A DNA stretch of 64,000 nt from a virus. Shown here in pieces: positions 51,885 through 61,329 of the stretch. The DNA lies in the IMG/VR virus record IMGVR_UViG_3300044614_000719, positions 1 through 64,000 of that record; one strand, 5' to 3'. The first letter of the stretch is position 1, and each line of letters starts with the position of its first letter. Below the pieces are notes generated by a model. It was not told the origin of the DNA and did no database searches. It was given only the letters and a program-made list of their open reading frames with translations. The translations under genes were made by a program, and so were the position numbers.

Positions 51885-53711
51885 TTAGGCTCCAACGACT
51901 TCTTCAAAGCTCAAACCAGTTGGTGTAGCAATGAAGTTGAGTTGAATGAAGTTGATTGATTTGTTTGGTTTGATATAGATATCTGCTACAAAGTTGTTTG
52001 AGTCGATTACTTGTGCTGTATTGTTTGTTTCATCACAAACTACACGGAAATCGGTGATACCTCTTCTTCCAAGAACATTTCTGAGGAATGGAGTTACCAA
52101 GTTTACAAATTGTGCTCTTGTAAACTCATCGTTGAATTCAAAGAGTTGGAACTTGGCGGCAGTTGCAATTGATTTCTCAAGAATTATGAACAATCTGCGA
52201 ACATTGATTCTGTCAAAGGCAGATGGTCTACTTAAGAGAGTCTTGTCTCCGTAAAGAACAGGACCAATTCCGGGGAATGAAACTACAGGATTCATTCCAA
52301 TCTTATACAAATCATCGCGTTGTGCTTGATTTGGATTGAAAGGAAGTTTGATTACTCTGTTAATTCCACCACGGTTTAATCCGGCTGGAGAGAACCAAGG
52401 ATCATTTGTGCTATCTGTACGAGCACACAATCCTGCAATATCTGCATTTAGAGGAATATAAACATATTCGTCGTTATAATTGTCGTATTGCAATTTGTAA
52501 CCAGTATCAGCAACACCATAGGAAGTGGAATCGCCATTTGTTCTAAATGCAACGATATCATCCAAATATGCACTTGGTGTTTGATTGAAACCATTTGTTG
52601 GTGTTGGGGACACGAATGCCACAACATCTTTTCTTGTTTCTGCTATTTCTGTTACACGGTATGCAGCAGTTTTACCGAGTGGTCCTGTGATAAACATTGA
52701 AACATCGATGATTTCTGGATCACCCATGTATGTGTTGAATGCCTCTGCGATGTCGTTATCATTTGGTGTAGTTCCAACCAATCCACCATACAGCATACTA
52801 ACTACAAGATTTTCGCCAGTTTTAACAATTTTGAATGCGGCTGTAGTAGTTGTTACGGCTGTGCCCCATGCAGTGGTTCCAGTTGAAGTTACAGCACCAA
52901 ATGCATTTACATTTGATGTATTGTTTGTTACACTTGCACCATCTAAGTGATTTAATGACCAAACATACTTTGATTCATTATTGATTACATCTTTATAATA
53001 ATTAGATGTTCCGTTTTGATTTACTGCGTTTGATGCCTTTGAAAGGTAAGCAAACTTTTCAAGAATTGTACCAGCAGTACCGGAAATTTTACCATCTGCA
53101 TCAATTACAAGAACGTGAATTTCGTCTTTAATATCTGCTCCAGTTACTGCTGTTGCCCAAGGGGATGTTCCTGGCAAACCATCAAAATTACCGATATAGT
53201 CGATATATTGATTGGCGTTTCCGTCTGTATCGGCTCCATATGTTTCAGCAGCATAATAATCCAAAACTACTACTTTGATACTGTTACCAAGTTCGCCTGG
53301 ATACTTTGCTCCCCAGAATCCATTTCCGACAACTGGAGTATATGCTCTAAATGATGTCAATCCGCAAAGATTATGTCCTGCAACCGCAGCAGTTCCTGAG
53401 GTTGCGGTAAATGAACCAGCACTATCGTTAATAAATCTTACAATTTTAATATTGTTACCGTAAGACAAGAAATTGGCAGCAGACCACCACCATCTGTTGT
53501 ATTTGGTGGCATCGGTCATTGCGCCTGATGCTTTTGCTGGCTTATAAAATACTTCTGAAAGTTCTTTTTCGCTCGTAATTGTCACTGGTTCGTTGCCTGG
53601 TCCCCATTGGAACAAGCCAACCATACCTGCTGGTGTGGTGGCGATTGCTGGCACCAAAAGTGTGACATCTTTTTCTGTTACATTTACGCCTGGGCTAATT
53701 TGAATTGCCAT
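51885..53711 (-). CDS. 18: Tail sheath protein gp18
   Basis: 608 residues (T4 659). Opens AIQISPGVNVTEKDVTLLVPAIATTPAGMVGLFQWGPGNEPV, typical of contractile sheath proteins; IDVSMFITGPLGKTAAYRVTEIAETRKDVVAFVSP, TLLSRPSAFDRINVRRLFIILEKSIATAAKFQLFEFND and the C-terminal FIQLNFIATPTGLSFEEVVG are sheath core motifs. It contracts to drive tube penetration. Leader contains a near-late box (TATAGAAA) but no exact one. Confidence 0.96.
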   Translation of the reverse strand: MAIQISPGVNVTEKDVTLLVPAIATTPAGMVGLFQWGPGNEPVTITSEKELSEVFYKPAKASGAMTDATKYNRWWWSAANFLSYGNNIKIVRFINDSAGSFTATSGTAAVAGHNLCGLTSFRAYTPVVGNGFWGAKYPGELGNSIKVVVLDYYAAETYGADTDGNANQYIDYIGNFDGLPGTSPWATAVTGADIKDEIHVLVIDADGKISGTAGTILEKFAYLSKASNAVNQNGTSNYYKDVINNESKYVWSLNHLDGASVTNNTSNVNAFGAVTSTGTTAWGTAVTTTTAAFKIVKTGENLVVSMLYGGLVGTTPNDNDIAEAFNTYMGDPEIIDVSMFITGPLGKTAAYRVTEIAETRKDVVAFVSPTPTNGFNQTPSAYLDDIVAFRTNGDSTSYGVADTGYKLQYDNYNDEYVYIPLNADIAGLCARTDSTNDPWFSPAGLNRGGINRVIKLPFNPNQAQRDDLYKIGMNPVVSFPGIGPVLYGDKTLLSRPSAFDRINVRRLFIILEKSIATAAKFQLFEFNDEFTRAQFVNLVTPFLRNVLGRRGITDFRVVCDETNNTAQVIDSNNFVADIYIKPNKSINFIQLNFIATPTGLSFEEVVGA

Positions 53712-53800
53712 TGTTTCTCCTTCTAGACGCCGTGTGTTATTTCTATAATTAGAAAATACTATTTGCTAGGAATATGTATAATTTTATGGTGTTTCGATTT

Positions 53801-55423
53801 TTACAAAATAGTATCGCCAAATTCACCACCAAACCCATCATCATCCCCATAATCCACGTTACTTAGGAAACCAAAAGGCATAATTTCTTCCTCAATCGCA
53901 TCAATTTGCTTTTGAAATAGAGTCTTTCTTATATCCAAATCTGTCAAATCTTTAAAATAAGTTTGGGTACTTAACCAACCAAAAAGAACCAAGCACATAA
54001 TAAGATCGTCATTGCTGCCAGTATCTGCTTCATATGAATTATTTTTTGAAATAAAGGTAACAAGTTCTCGCATGATATCGATATCGTTTAGTATCAGTTT
54101 GTCACTCTCTATCATACTCTTCAATACGGAGCATCCTAGACGCTTTACAACCTTTGTGGTGCGTACACCCAACTGGGTATCTGAGTTACCAAACCCACCA
54201 TCTAAAGTCTGACCCTTTCTTCCCCGCACAGAAGATATAAGAACATTTTCATATTCTAATTCTTTATATAAAATATCAGCAACTTGTCCGCCAATATCAT
54301 TGATTTCTACTAAAATAAATGCTTCATTATATTCCCTAGAAGTATTCATAATAATATTGGGATATACCATAGGAGAAATCATGTTATTTTTAAATACAGC
54401 AACGACCTTATAGGGCATCTCAGTTATATCAAGTACACAAAATGCACTATAGTCTAATCCTTGACCTCTAGAGGTATCAACCAAAGTCAAATAACTGTGC
54501 TTCTCTTTTGGTTTTTCATAAACTTTCAATCCATCGTCATTTTTATAAATTGGATTGCGGAATACCAAAGTCTTCAATTTATTTGCACTAATGAGTGTAT
54601 TTGTAGAACCAATGAAATCACATTCGTGTTCTGTTCGGAACTTGTCTTCAGAACCCAAGTTACGGATTTCTTGTTCGCGCCAAACTTGATCTCTGCCGGG
54701 AACTTGACTCCAATGGATTTCTACATTCTTAAAGTCGTTTCGGTGTTCCGCAGAATCTACCCAAATCTTATAAAATAAATTCAAACCATTTGGTGTGGAA
54801 ATTATTACTAATTTGGTAGTTTTACCGGAAGTAATTGTTGGAAATACAGAGGTATAGAAATCATTTGCAATGTTTTCAGGAACGTGAGCAAACTCGTCCA
54901 ACATGATAAGATTAAAAGATCCACCACGGATAGCAGATGCAGAGGTTGCAGCAGCAATAATTCTAGAACCGTTTTCCAGTTCTATGCTCATTTTATTCCA
55001 TTCTTTTATACCTTGTTGTAGCCACTTCGGAAGGTATTCGTATGCAACTTTCAATCTATCCATGTGCAACTTTGCTACAGTTTGTTTATTTGCAAGAATA
55101 GCAACATTGCTTGTTGGATTGAAAAGAATATACCAAAGAATATAAGCAACCAGAGTAGTTGACTTACCGCATTGACGAGGCATTTTGCCTATCGTGAATC
55201 TATTTTCATTAATAGTTTCAACAAACAATTCTTGGAAATCAAACATATTAAAATTGATAAGTCCTTTGTCCAGACTTACAATCTTGACATAGTTTTTAAT
55301 AAAGTAAATCGGATCTTGGGAGCACTTAACATATTCTTCTACTTGTTCGGGAGTAAAAGAAACGTTTACATTTGCTCGTTTAAGATTTGGATTTCCAAGA
55401 TATGTTTTTTCTTTATTCTGCAT
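53801..55423 (-). CDS. 17: Terminase large subunit gp17
   Basis: 540 residues (T4 610). Walker A MPRQCGKSTT (about 81-90), Walker B NLIMLDEFAHVPE with the catalytic Glu, coupling motif LVIISTPNG, and the RNase H-like nuclease with LTLVDTSRGQGLDYSAFCVLD and its later acidic residues (GSNDDLIMCLVLF). It packages concatemeric DNA into proheads. Its 5' end overlaps gp16. Confidence 0.97.
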   Translation of the reverse strand: MQNKEKTYLGNPNLKRANVNVSFTPEQVEEYVKCSQDPIYFIKNYVKIVSLDKGLINFNMFDFQELFVETINENRFTIGKMPRQCGKSTTLVAYILWYILFNPTSNVAILANKQTVAKLHMDRLKVAYEYLPKWLQQGIKEWNKMSIELENGSRIIAAATSASAIRGGSFNLIMLDEFAHVPENIANDFYTSVFPTITSGKTTKLVIISTPNGLNLFYKIWVDSAEHRNDFKNVEIHWSQVPGRDQVWREQEIRNLGSEDKFRTEHECDFIGSTNTLISANKLKTLVFRNPIYKNDDGLKVYEKPKEKHSYLTLVDTSRGQGLDYSAFCVLDITEMPYKVVAVFKNNMISPMVYPNIIMNTSREYNEAFILVEINDIGGQVADILYKELEYENVLISSVRGRKGQTLDGGFGNSDTQLGVRTTKVVKRLGCSVLKSMIESDKLILNDIDIMRELVTFISKNNSYEADTGSNDDLIMCLVLFGWLSTQTYFKDLTDLDIRKTLFQKQIDAIEEEIMPFGFLSNVDYGDDDGFGGEFGDTIL

Positions 55424-55868
55424 CTATAATATCGCCATTATTTTCTAACTTCTCAATTTCTTTTATTTTTCCACGAAGCAGTTTTTGCAGATCTGCCGTG
55501 CTACCGACAAATATAGAATTGTTGGTAGTTACAGAATTGGGAGTATTGGTTTGAGGTTCTCCTTTAATAACCTTCATCTTGTTGTGCATATCCAACAGAT
55601 CTTTATTCGTCTCAGCAACAGTTTTAATTAATTGTGCAAGAACTTCATATGCTCTTGGTTGTTCTGTTTCCGATGCTAAATTCAGAATACCATCTATAGC
55701 AGATGTACCTTTGTTTATTAGTTCTTTTAAATTATCTCTTACCGTGAGATAATCTTTATCCAGATCGTCCTTTTGAACAGTAATTTCTGTTGCTTTGCGT
55801 AATTGTGGGACTTCTGGTTCTGGGGTTGGTTCTATATTAAATTGTTTTTCCAGTTCATCAAATGACAT
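55413..55868 (-). CDS. 16: Terminase small subunit gp16
   Basis: 151 residues (T4 164). Mostly helical: KDYLTVRDNLKELINKGTSAIDGILNLASETEQPRAYEVLAQLIKTVAETNKDLLDMHNKMKVIKG, matching the gp16 central region. Recognises DNA and stimulates gp17. Overlaps gp17 by 11 bases. Confidence 0.9.
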   Translation of the reverse strand: MSFDELEKQFNIEPTPEPEVPQLRKATEITVQKDDLDKDYLTVRDNLKELINKGTSAIDGILNLASETEQPRAYEVLAQLIKTVAETNKDLLDMHNKMKVIKGEPQTNTPNSVTTNNSIFVGSTADLQKLLRGKIKEIEKLENNGDIIDAE

Positions 55869-55878
55869 AATGTATCCA

Positions 55879-56046
55879 TTAATATTCTGTGATTGTTTGT
55901 TTTATATCGTAGTCATCACTGGGAACTACTTGTACTCCAGACTTTAATTCAATTTTATCGCCATTAGTATCTAGGACATAATCATCATTGGTGTCCTTTA
56001 AATATACCACTGGCTCTATATGAATGTTTACTAATTTCTTTGCCAT
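55879..56046 (-). CDS. Short 55-residue protein between gp15 and gp16
   Basis: ATG at 56046 to TAA at 55879, one base after the gp15 stop. The product begins MAKKLVNIHIEPVVYLKDTNDD and contains VLDTNGDKIELKSGVQVVPSDDYD. It fills the only spare space between gp15 and gp16. No family recognised; the frame is uninterrupted and the coding density around it argues that it is real. Confidence 0.6.
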   Translation of the reverse strand: MAKKLVNIHIEPVVYLKDTNDDYVLDTNGDKIELKSGVQVVPSDDYDIKQTITEY

Positions 56047-56047
56047 A

Positions 56048-56716
56048 TTAATCCAAATTAAAAAGATTAACGTCGATAGTTTTGATAAGTCCTGCTTCTC
56101 TTACTGGTCCATAGTAATAAGTTCTAGCGACAAATTGCAATTCAAATATAATAGATCTTTGGTTGTCGTCTTTAAAAGAACCTTCGAATTGCTGATCAGT
56201 ATTGGTACTAACCAATGTAATCGGAATATCTAGTTTTTCATAACCATCACTCAATACACTTGGTTTAATTGTTATTGTGAATTCTGGTGTAAAGAATGGG
56301 AATATTTGTTCAATAATTTTTAAACCATCATCCATAGTACGGCTATAAATGAATAAAGAAAATGTTAATTTATATGGTACTTCATTAAAGTGATAATTAA
56401 TAATAACATCACCATTTGTTTGTACCTTTTCTGCTCGTCTCTTTGTTGAACTGTTTAATTTTCTTTCCGTATCGTATTCCAATCCCGTCATCATAAATGA
56501 CATTCTTGGTATTCCGAGAGCAGTAGCATATGCAACAGGATCATCCAATTCCAAATTTAAACGCTCCATCATTCTTTCTTTTGGAGCATATGTTAATGGA
56601 ACTTTTATTTTCTTGTAAGTATTGCCGGAACCACGTTCTATGTAAATGTTATTAAACAGCGTACCGAACGCCGCTGTTATCTTTTTTGTAATTCCGTGAT
56701 AAAACGTGGTAAACAT
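56048..56716 (-). CDS. 15: Tail terminator and sheath stabiliser gp15
   Basis: 222 residues (T4 272). TTFYHGITKKITAAFGTLFNNIYIERGSGNTYKKIKVPLTYAPKERMMERL is diagnostic of gp15; later FPFFTPEFTITIKP. The hexamer caps the tail and joins it to the neck. Confidence 0.94.
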   Translation of the reverse strand: MFTTFYHGITKKITAAFGTLFNNIYIERGSGNTYKKIKVPLTYAPKERMMERLNLELDDPVAYATALGIPRMSFMMTGLEYDTERKLNSSTKRRAEKVQTNGDVIINYHFNEVPYKLTFSLFIYSRTMDDGLKIIEQIFPFFTPEFTITIKPSVLSDGYEKLDIPITLVSTNTDQQFEGSFKDDNQRSIIFELQFVARTYYYGPVREAGLIKTIDVNLFNLD

Positions 56717-57432
56717 TAATACTTATTCTCCGAGAATGGATCTATTTCAGTAAAATCAATCAAATCTCTTGTACCAGATTGTAGTATATCATTATCACTT
56801 TGTTGTTTTTTATCTTTAACCGATGTGATGGTTTCGTCTATAATTCCATCGGAGTTATAGTCCATTTGTTCCGTAACAGTTTGCGTCAAATTTGTTTGTA
56901 TTGAATCTATTTCGGATATACCAGTATTCAAGTTTTCGTAAGAGTACTTGAAGAGTTCGCATTCTAATTTATATGTGTATAGTTTTCCAAATTGATAAAA
57001 TACTTCTTTATTATCTACGTATTTAATTTCAAACAAACCCTTTGAGAATGGATGGAAAATTAAATCACCTTCCATTGGGTTGCTTATTTGTACTGGACGA
57101 TCTGCCATTACTTCAAATTTTGCTGCTTCTCTTTGAAATCTTCTTTTTGAAACAACTAAACTTAATGTATCTCTTATTTCTAAACCAAACTTTGAAATAA
57201 TTTCGCGCTCTCCAGAAAACCCAGAGTAGTTGTCCATAAACATTTCTATTTGTATTGCATCTTTAAAATAAGAAGTTGCATCTTCACCAAACAACTGATC
57301 TAAATTTGCAAATCTACGAGGAATGTAATAGACATTTATTCCATTAATTTTAATGGATTCCTCAATAAGATCTTCCATGAGATCTTGTTGAGGTTTATAG
57401 GCGTAATTATTGAAGTGTGGATTTAAAGCCAT
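56716..57432 (-). CDS. 14: Neck protein gp14
   Basis: 238 residues (T4 256). ALNPHFNNYAYKPQQDLMEDLIEESIKINGINVYYIPR and LIFHPFSKGLFEIKYVDNKEVFYQFGKLYTYKLECELFKYS match gp14. With gp13 it forms the neck that seals the filled head and attaches the tail. One base overlaps gp15. Confidence 0.94.
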   Translation of the reverse strand: MALNPHFNNYAYKPQQDLMEDLIEESIKINGINVYYIPRRFANLDQLFGEDATSYFKDAIQIEMFMDNYSGFSGEREIISKFGLEIRDTLSLVVSKRRFQREAAKFEVMADRPVQISNPMEGDLIFHPFSKGLFEIKYVDNKEVFYQFGKLYTYKLECELFKYSYENLNTGISEIDSIQTNLTQTVTEQMDYNSDGIIDETITSVKDKKQQSDNDILQSGTRDLIDFTEIDPFSENKY

Positions 57433-57433
57433 T

Positions 57434-58258
57434 TTATCCTATAAATCCTTGTGGTGGGAGTTCGTATTTGGCTTGAATTTCGTTTTCTATTTTTTCAACT
57501 TCTGATTTTGCTTCAGATGCCATATTAGCACCATTAAATGAAACACCACCCGGTAAACTCATACCACTAAACTTAGATAGATTTAATCCCCATTGTTGTT
57601 TAATTAAAGCTGTTAAATACATTTTTAATAAACGATCATTGTAAATTTCTGGATACAATGAAGGATCGAGAATTTTATATGCTTCAAATACTAAGTAATT
57701 ACCCTTAGTCATTTTTTCTGACCAATTGGTTTCTACATAAATCCGATTGGTAACGCGACTAAACTCAATCATCTTTTCGGGGGTCAACATATCCTGAAGC
57801 ATTTGCATATGACTTCTTGTTATGTTATAACCAATTAACGAGTCACCATATGTGTTGGTTCTTAACCCATATAAGTCATTTAACGCGATTTGATACTTTG
57901 CATCAAACATACCCAAACCACCCAAAGTATCAAATAATTGAAAGCAACGAATTACACTAATTATTGAATTACCATCTGGGTCTAATGCAGGTGCTGCTTT
58001 AATTTCTATACCATCGTCAGTTGCAGCCAAAGTTGGTTGGGTTAAATCTATATAACCCCGCTCTATGTCTTGCTGGGTCACTTGTTTTCTTAAATAAACT
58101 CTCTCCACACCATCAAAATGGTATTCGGCAAAAAACTGTAAAGCATCGTCCACACGATCCTCTATTTGCGAATCATCCACGTTGATTTGTACAACAGGAT
58201 AACCGAGTCGTCTTAGACAATAATCTTTAAGTTGTTCCCTTGTTGAAGGTTTTGCCAT
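57434..58258 (-). CDS. 13: Neck protein gp13
   Basis: 274 residues (T4 309). STREQLKDYCLRRLGYPVVQINVDDSQIEDRVDDALQFFAEYHFDG is diagnostic; LNDLYGLRTN and LIKQQWGLNLSKFSGMSLPGG support it. Start ATG at 58258. Its strong AAGGAG Shine-Dalgarno lies in a perfect hairpin with a late promoter in the loop (58266-58304), so its translation is probably blocked on early transcripts and open on late ones. Confidence 0.94.
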   Translation of the reverse strand: MAKPSTREQLKDYCLRRLGYPVVQINVDDSQIEDRVDDALQFFAEYHFDGVERVYLRKQVTQQDIERGYIDLTQPTLAATDDGIEIKAAPALDPDGNSIISVIRCFQLFDTLGGLGMFDAKYQIALNDLYGLRTNTYGDSLIGYNITRSHMQMLQDMLTPEKMIEFSRVTNRIYVETNWSEKMTKGNYLVFEAYKILDPSLYPEIYNDRLLKMYLTALIKQQWGLNLSKFSGMSLPGGVSFNGANMASEAKSEVEKIENEIQAKYELPPQGFIG

Positions 58259-58265
58259 ATGTAAA

Positions 58266-58304
58266 ATCTCCTTGGTTCTACATTATTTATAAAACCAAGG
58301 AGAT
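58266..58304 (-). promoter_or_regulatory. Hairpin sequestering the gp13 Shine-Dalgarno
   Basis: Arms 58266-58277 and 58293-58304 pair perfectly for 12 bp with a 15-base loop. The 3' arm in the transcript holds AAGGAG of gp13; the loop contains TATAAATA (58284-58291). On the plus strand the stem is followed by CCTTTTTT and would act as a terminator. Transcripts starting upstream would form the hairpin; those starting at the late box (predicted +1 near 58278) would lack the 5' arm. Confidence 0.75.
58284..58291 (-). promoter_or_regulatory. Late promoter of gp13 inside the hairpin loop
   Basis: Exact TATAAATA on the minus strand. Counting six bases from the end of the box gives a start near 58278, at the edge of the 3' arm, so late mRNA cannot form the hairpin. 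Confidence 0.75.
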
Positions 58305-58327
58305 CCTTTTTTGTAAATGTTATTTAC

Positions 58328-58675
58328 TTATTCTTTAAACAAATATTGAATTTTTGCTAAATCAGCAACCGAAAGTTTCATATTATCACCCAAAGTATCT
58401 ACTTCAATTGGTTCCCATGAGACATCTACTTCTTCGTTTAAAAACTCACTAAATTCTTTCAAAAATAGTTCTTTATTTTCATCCGAAACAACCGTACCAT
58501 CTGGTGCGTATTGCTTTACCAACTTTAATCTTTGATCTTCTACTAACTTGACTTCAGCGTTTAGAACATTTAGCAACTTCATTAGTTTAAATGAAATCTT
58601 AGTTGGGAGTGGTTCTTCAATTAGTTTGTTTAAAACAGATACAGAACTATAAATATCAATCAATCGAACTTTCAT
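58328..58675 (-). CDS. Small early-type protein, DUF1617-like
   Basis: 115 residues. KVRLIDIYSSVSVLNKLIEEPLPTKISFKLMKLLNVLNAEVKLVEDQRLKLVKQYA and the closing MKLSVADLAKIQYLFKE resemble the small DUF1617 family of phage proteins. It is the only gene of its transcript, with a perfect promoter upstream and the gp13 hairpin downstream. Helical; function unknown. Being early-transcribed amid late genes suggests a non-virion role. Confidence 0.72.
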   Translation of the reverse strand: MKVRLIDIYSSVSVLNKLIEEPLPTKISFKLMKLLNVLNAEVKLVEDQRLKLVKQYAPDGTVVSDENKELFLKEFSEFLNEEVDVSWEPIEVDTLGDNMKLSVADLAKIQYLFKE

Positions 58676-58701
58676 AATTTCTCCTTTATAAAATCAGGTA
58701 C

Positions 58702-58730
58702 ATTATATAGTCAATAAAAGTAAATGTCAA
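58702..58730 (-). promoter_or_regulatory. Perfect sigma70 promoter
   Basis: TTGACA (58725-58730), 17-bp spacer, TATAAT (58702-58707): full consensus. The -35 box overlaps the stop of the large gene to its right. It drives the 115-residue gene and would read into the gp13 hairpin. Confidence 0.85.
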
Positions 58731-61327
58731 TCTGGTATACCATCAGTTGTTGTAAACTTTTCTAGAGGATAATATTTATTTAAAAATGTGCTATAAGATA
58801 GGTGAGTTCTATAAATAAAACACGAAGAATAAGCACTCTGGGTTGAAATTAAAAGACCCCTAGAATATACTAAAAAGTTTGAATCTATTGCGCTAACGGC
58901 GGAATTTATATTTGACCAACCACCAGTTTGAGTTCCACCTTGATCTGTAGTTAATTGATCTACATTAATTCCTCTGTAAAAGTCATAATTACTGACCGCT
59001 GGCGGTTCTCCGGCTACTCTTGATGTATTTTTAAACAAATAATCGATAAACAAAGGATGAGCAAATTTGTAAGTTTTTGAAACTAATGTCGTCCCACCAA
59101 TTACGGTTGGAACTGTAGAGTTTTGAAGATTTTTGCATACAAAATTTACTGGTTGCAGTGTTATTCCTCTTAATGCTGCTCTTAAATTGCTTTGATTGTT
59201 TTTAATAGTATTAAGATTTATTGCAGAAGATATGCATCGGTTTCCACTTGCGGTCATTTCAAAAACAACATAGTGTGTTGTTTGTGTCGTTGGAAAACCA
59301 AAAACGTCCCATTTTATTATGGGATATTGTCCCAAAGAGGCCGCATTTGTTGCGGTGGAAATGCCCGTTTGCGACGGAGCACTAAATGATGGACTTAAAG
59401 GTCCAATTGGATAAGTTATTGATGATGGAGTACATGAGCCACTTACAGTAACTCCAAAACGATTTTCTTCATATTGAAAACTATGTGAAGAAAGTGGTAT
59501 CGCACCAGTAACTAATAATTCTCTTGTAATTAAGTTAAAACCAAATATGTCGCATAATGCTTTCCACAACAATAAATCGTTTCCTTCTAAACTTATACCA
59601 GTCATATTTTTTATTGTTTGTGTGCCATCATAATTGACATCACCACCATTAATAAAATCGTCAAGTTGAGTTGTTGTTAGATTTTTTAGTTTAACTATAA
59701 AAGTATCAAACTCTGGTAAAGTTAAATACATTGGCAAAGTAAATCTAACCTTAGCACTTGCACTCTGTGTTGTATTTTCTGTGTTGAGTGCTATCATTGT
59801 GCTAATATCTTCAAAGAACTTTAAATTAGCACCATTGGGATTTTGTGTATTAATTGGTGGTATTTGATAAATTTCCCGACACATATCTTCAGTGGTTGTG
59901 TCGTCGTTTACCGGTCCATAAAAACAATTAGTACAGCAATCTTGTAAATCACTTTGTGCATTTAAAACTGGTATTGTTCTATCTGTAGCAGTATTATCTG
60001 CAACCAACAAATACGAATATGGATTATAATATTGTCCAACTCCCGGTATATTAATTAAATCTCTATCAACAAAAATATTACAATCACCAAATCCAGATGT
60101 TGTTCCTAGACTACCAAGTGTAACTTGTTGGTTTGTCCAAGGTGCTCCATATGAAAAAGAACCAGTGCAATTTACACTTGCTGGAAAATCATTGGTGTTT
60201 CCCATTGCCCATATAAATTCTTGAGTACCACCAGCACCATAATTCCAACATGTTCCATGTGCCCATGTTTTATAAAATTCTTGATCAAATAAAGTAACAC
60301 AATATTCTTGTCCACATGGTAAATCTAGATAGGATCTATTCCCATTAACCGAATTAAAATTCTGTATTGTGTTTAAATCAACATCCAGTAGCACAAATCT
60401 ATCATAATATGGGTATATTGAACTATCTCTAGTTGCGGCAACTTGGGCAGGACCAGTTAAGCATGTACCTCCGGGAGCATATCTTTGATCATATGCACCA
60501 GTGGGTACGTATGTCGTCTCAGTGGGTGGACTTGTATCACTATCAACGATTGTTACAGTTCTACCGTGATCTGTCCATTTATATCTTGGTCTACTTACGC
60601 GAGAAACTATAGTGCTTTTAAAATTAGAGGTTTTATAATCTATTAGTATAAACCCCGGCAATATGGGATAATTTGTTAATTCATCATAAGAAATTTTTAA
60701 TGCTTTCCAAAATATATTAGTTAAATCACCAGTTCCGTATGAAAAACCCGAAACAGATTCTGAAATTCCACTGGGTGGAAGGCTTCCGGTAAATGAACTA
60801 TTAAACCAATTGCAAAAACAAAAATTTGGTAGTGAAGGATTGCAACTTAAAGGTTGTTCTAGTGTTCTGTAGTACACCGAAGAAGACAAATCTTCATTTG
60901 GTGTAACTCCATTGTTTTCTAAATTCGTTTTGACATAATCATAAGACAATGATGTTTTTTTCCAATAAGTTTTATCTAAAGTGCTAACTGGATGAAACCA
61001 TGGTCTTAATCCGGAAATTGTCGGTGATGATGTAATGGCACACGCTGGTTGATTTAATACCGGTCTTGCCACCCCAACATAATTTGCTCTCGTTGTTGTA
61101 ACAAGACCAGTCGCTGCCGTTCCCACATTGAAATAATATACATAACCAACATCACAGTCGCTACACAGTGAAGGAACAGTGGTTACGGTATTATCAAATA
61201 CTAACTTTGGTGCTCCACTTGCATCTCTAACATAAATTTTAGAAATTTCTTGTGGGGTTCCAGAAGCATCACGTACAAAAATTCTAGAAATTTCTCTTGG
61301 GTTATTTGAGTTATCTCTAACAAACAT
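58727..61327 (-). CDS. Large virion or fibre protein with N-terminal repeats
   Basis: 866 residues. The first 45 consist of three 15-residue repeats (MFVRDNSNNPREISR, IFVRDASGTPQEISK, IYVRDASGAPKLVFD), likely an attachment module. The rest is beta-rich, Asn/Ser/Thr/Tyr-rich with many Cys (SLCSDCDVGYV, NFCFCNWF, DCCTNCFYG). It sits next to another large fibre-like protein. Its family is not recognised; a fibre or head-decoration role is inferred. Confidence 0.68.
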   Translation of the reverse strand: MFVRDNSNNPREISRIFVRDASGTPQEISKIYVRDASGAPKLVFDNTVTTVPSLCSDCDVGYVYYFNVGTAATGLVTTTRANYVGVARPVLNQPACAITSSPTISGLRPWFHPVSTLDKTYWKKTSLSYDYVKTNLENNGVTPNEDLSSSVYYRTLEQPLSCNPSLPNFCFCNWFNSSFTGSLPPSGISESVSGFSYGTGDLTNIFWKALKISYDELTNYPILPGFILIDYKTSNFKSTIVSRVSRPRYKWTDHGRTVTIVDSDTSPPTETTYVPTGAYDQRYAPGGTCLTGPAQVAATRDSSIYPYYDRFVLLDVDLNTIQNFNSVNGNRSYLDLPCGQEYCVTLFDQEFYKTWAHGTCWNYGAGGTQEFIWAMGNTNDFPASVNCTGSFSYGAPWTNQQVTLGSLGTTSGFGDCNIFVDRDLINIPGVGQYYNPYSYLLVADNTATDRTIPVLNAQSDLQDCCTNCFYGPVNDDTTTEDMCREIYQIPPINTQNPNGANLKFFEDISTMIALNTENTTQSASAKVRFTLPMYLTLPEFDTFIVKLKNLTTTQLDDFINGGDVNYDGTQTIKNMTGISLEGNDLLLWKALCDIFGFNLITRELLVTGAIPLSSHSFQYEENRFGVTVSGSCTPSSITYPIGPLSPSFSAPSQTGISTATNAASLGQYPIIKWDVFGFPTTQTTHYVVFEMTASGNRCISSAINLNTIKNNQSNLRAALRGITLQPVNFVCKNLQNSTVPTVIGGTTLVSKTYKFAHPLFIDYLFKNTSRVAGEPPAVSNYDFYRGINVDQLTTDQGGTQTGGWSNINSAVSAIDSNFLVYSRGLLISTQSAYSSCFIYRTHLSYSTFLNKYYPLEKFTTTDGIPD
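61193..61327 (-). repeat. Three 45-base coding repeats
   Basis: Three in-frame units encode the VRDxSGxPxEIS repeat at the N-terminus of the 866-residue protein. The second and third are nearly identical at the DNA level, pointing to recent duplication. Confidence 0.8.
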
Positions 61328-61329
61328 AA

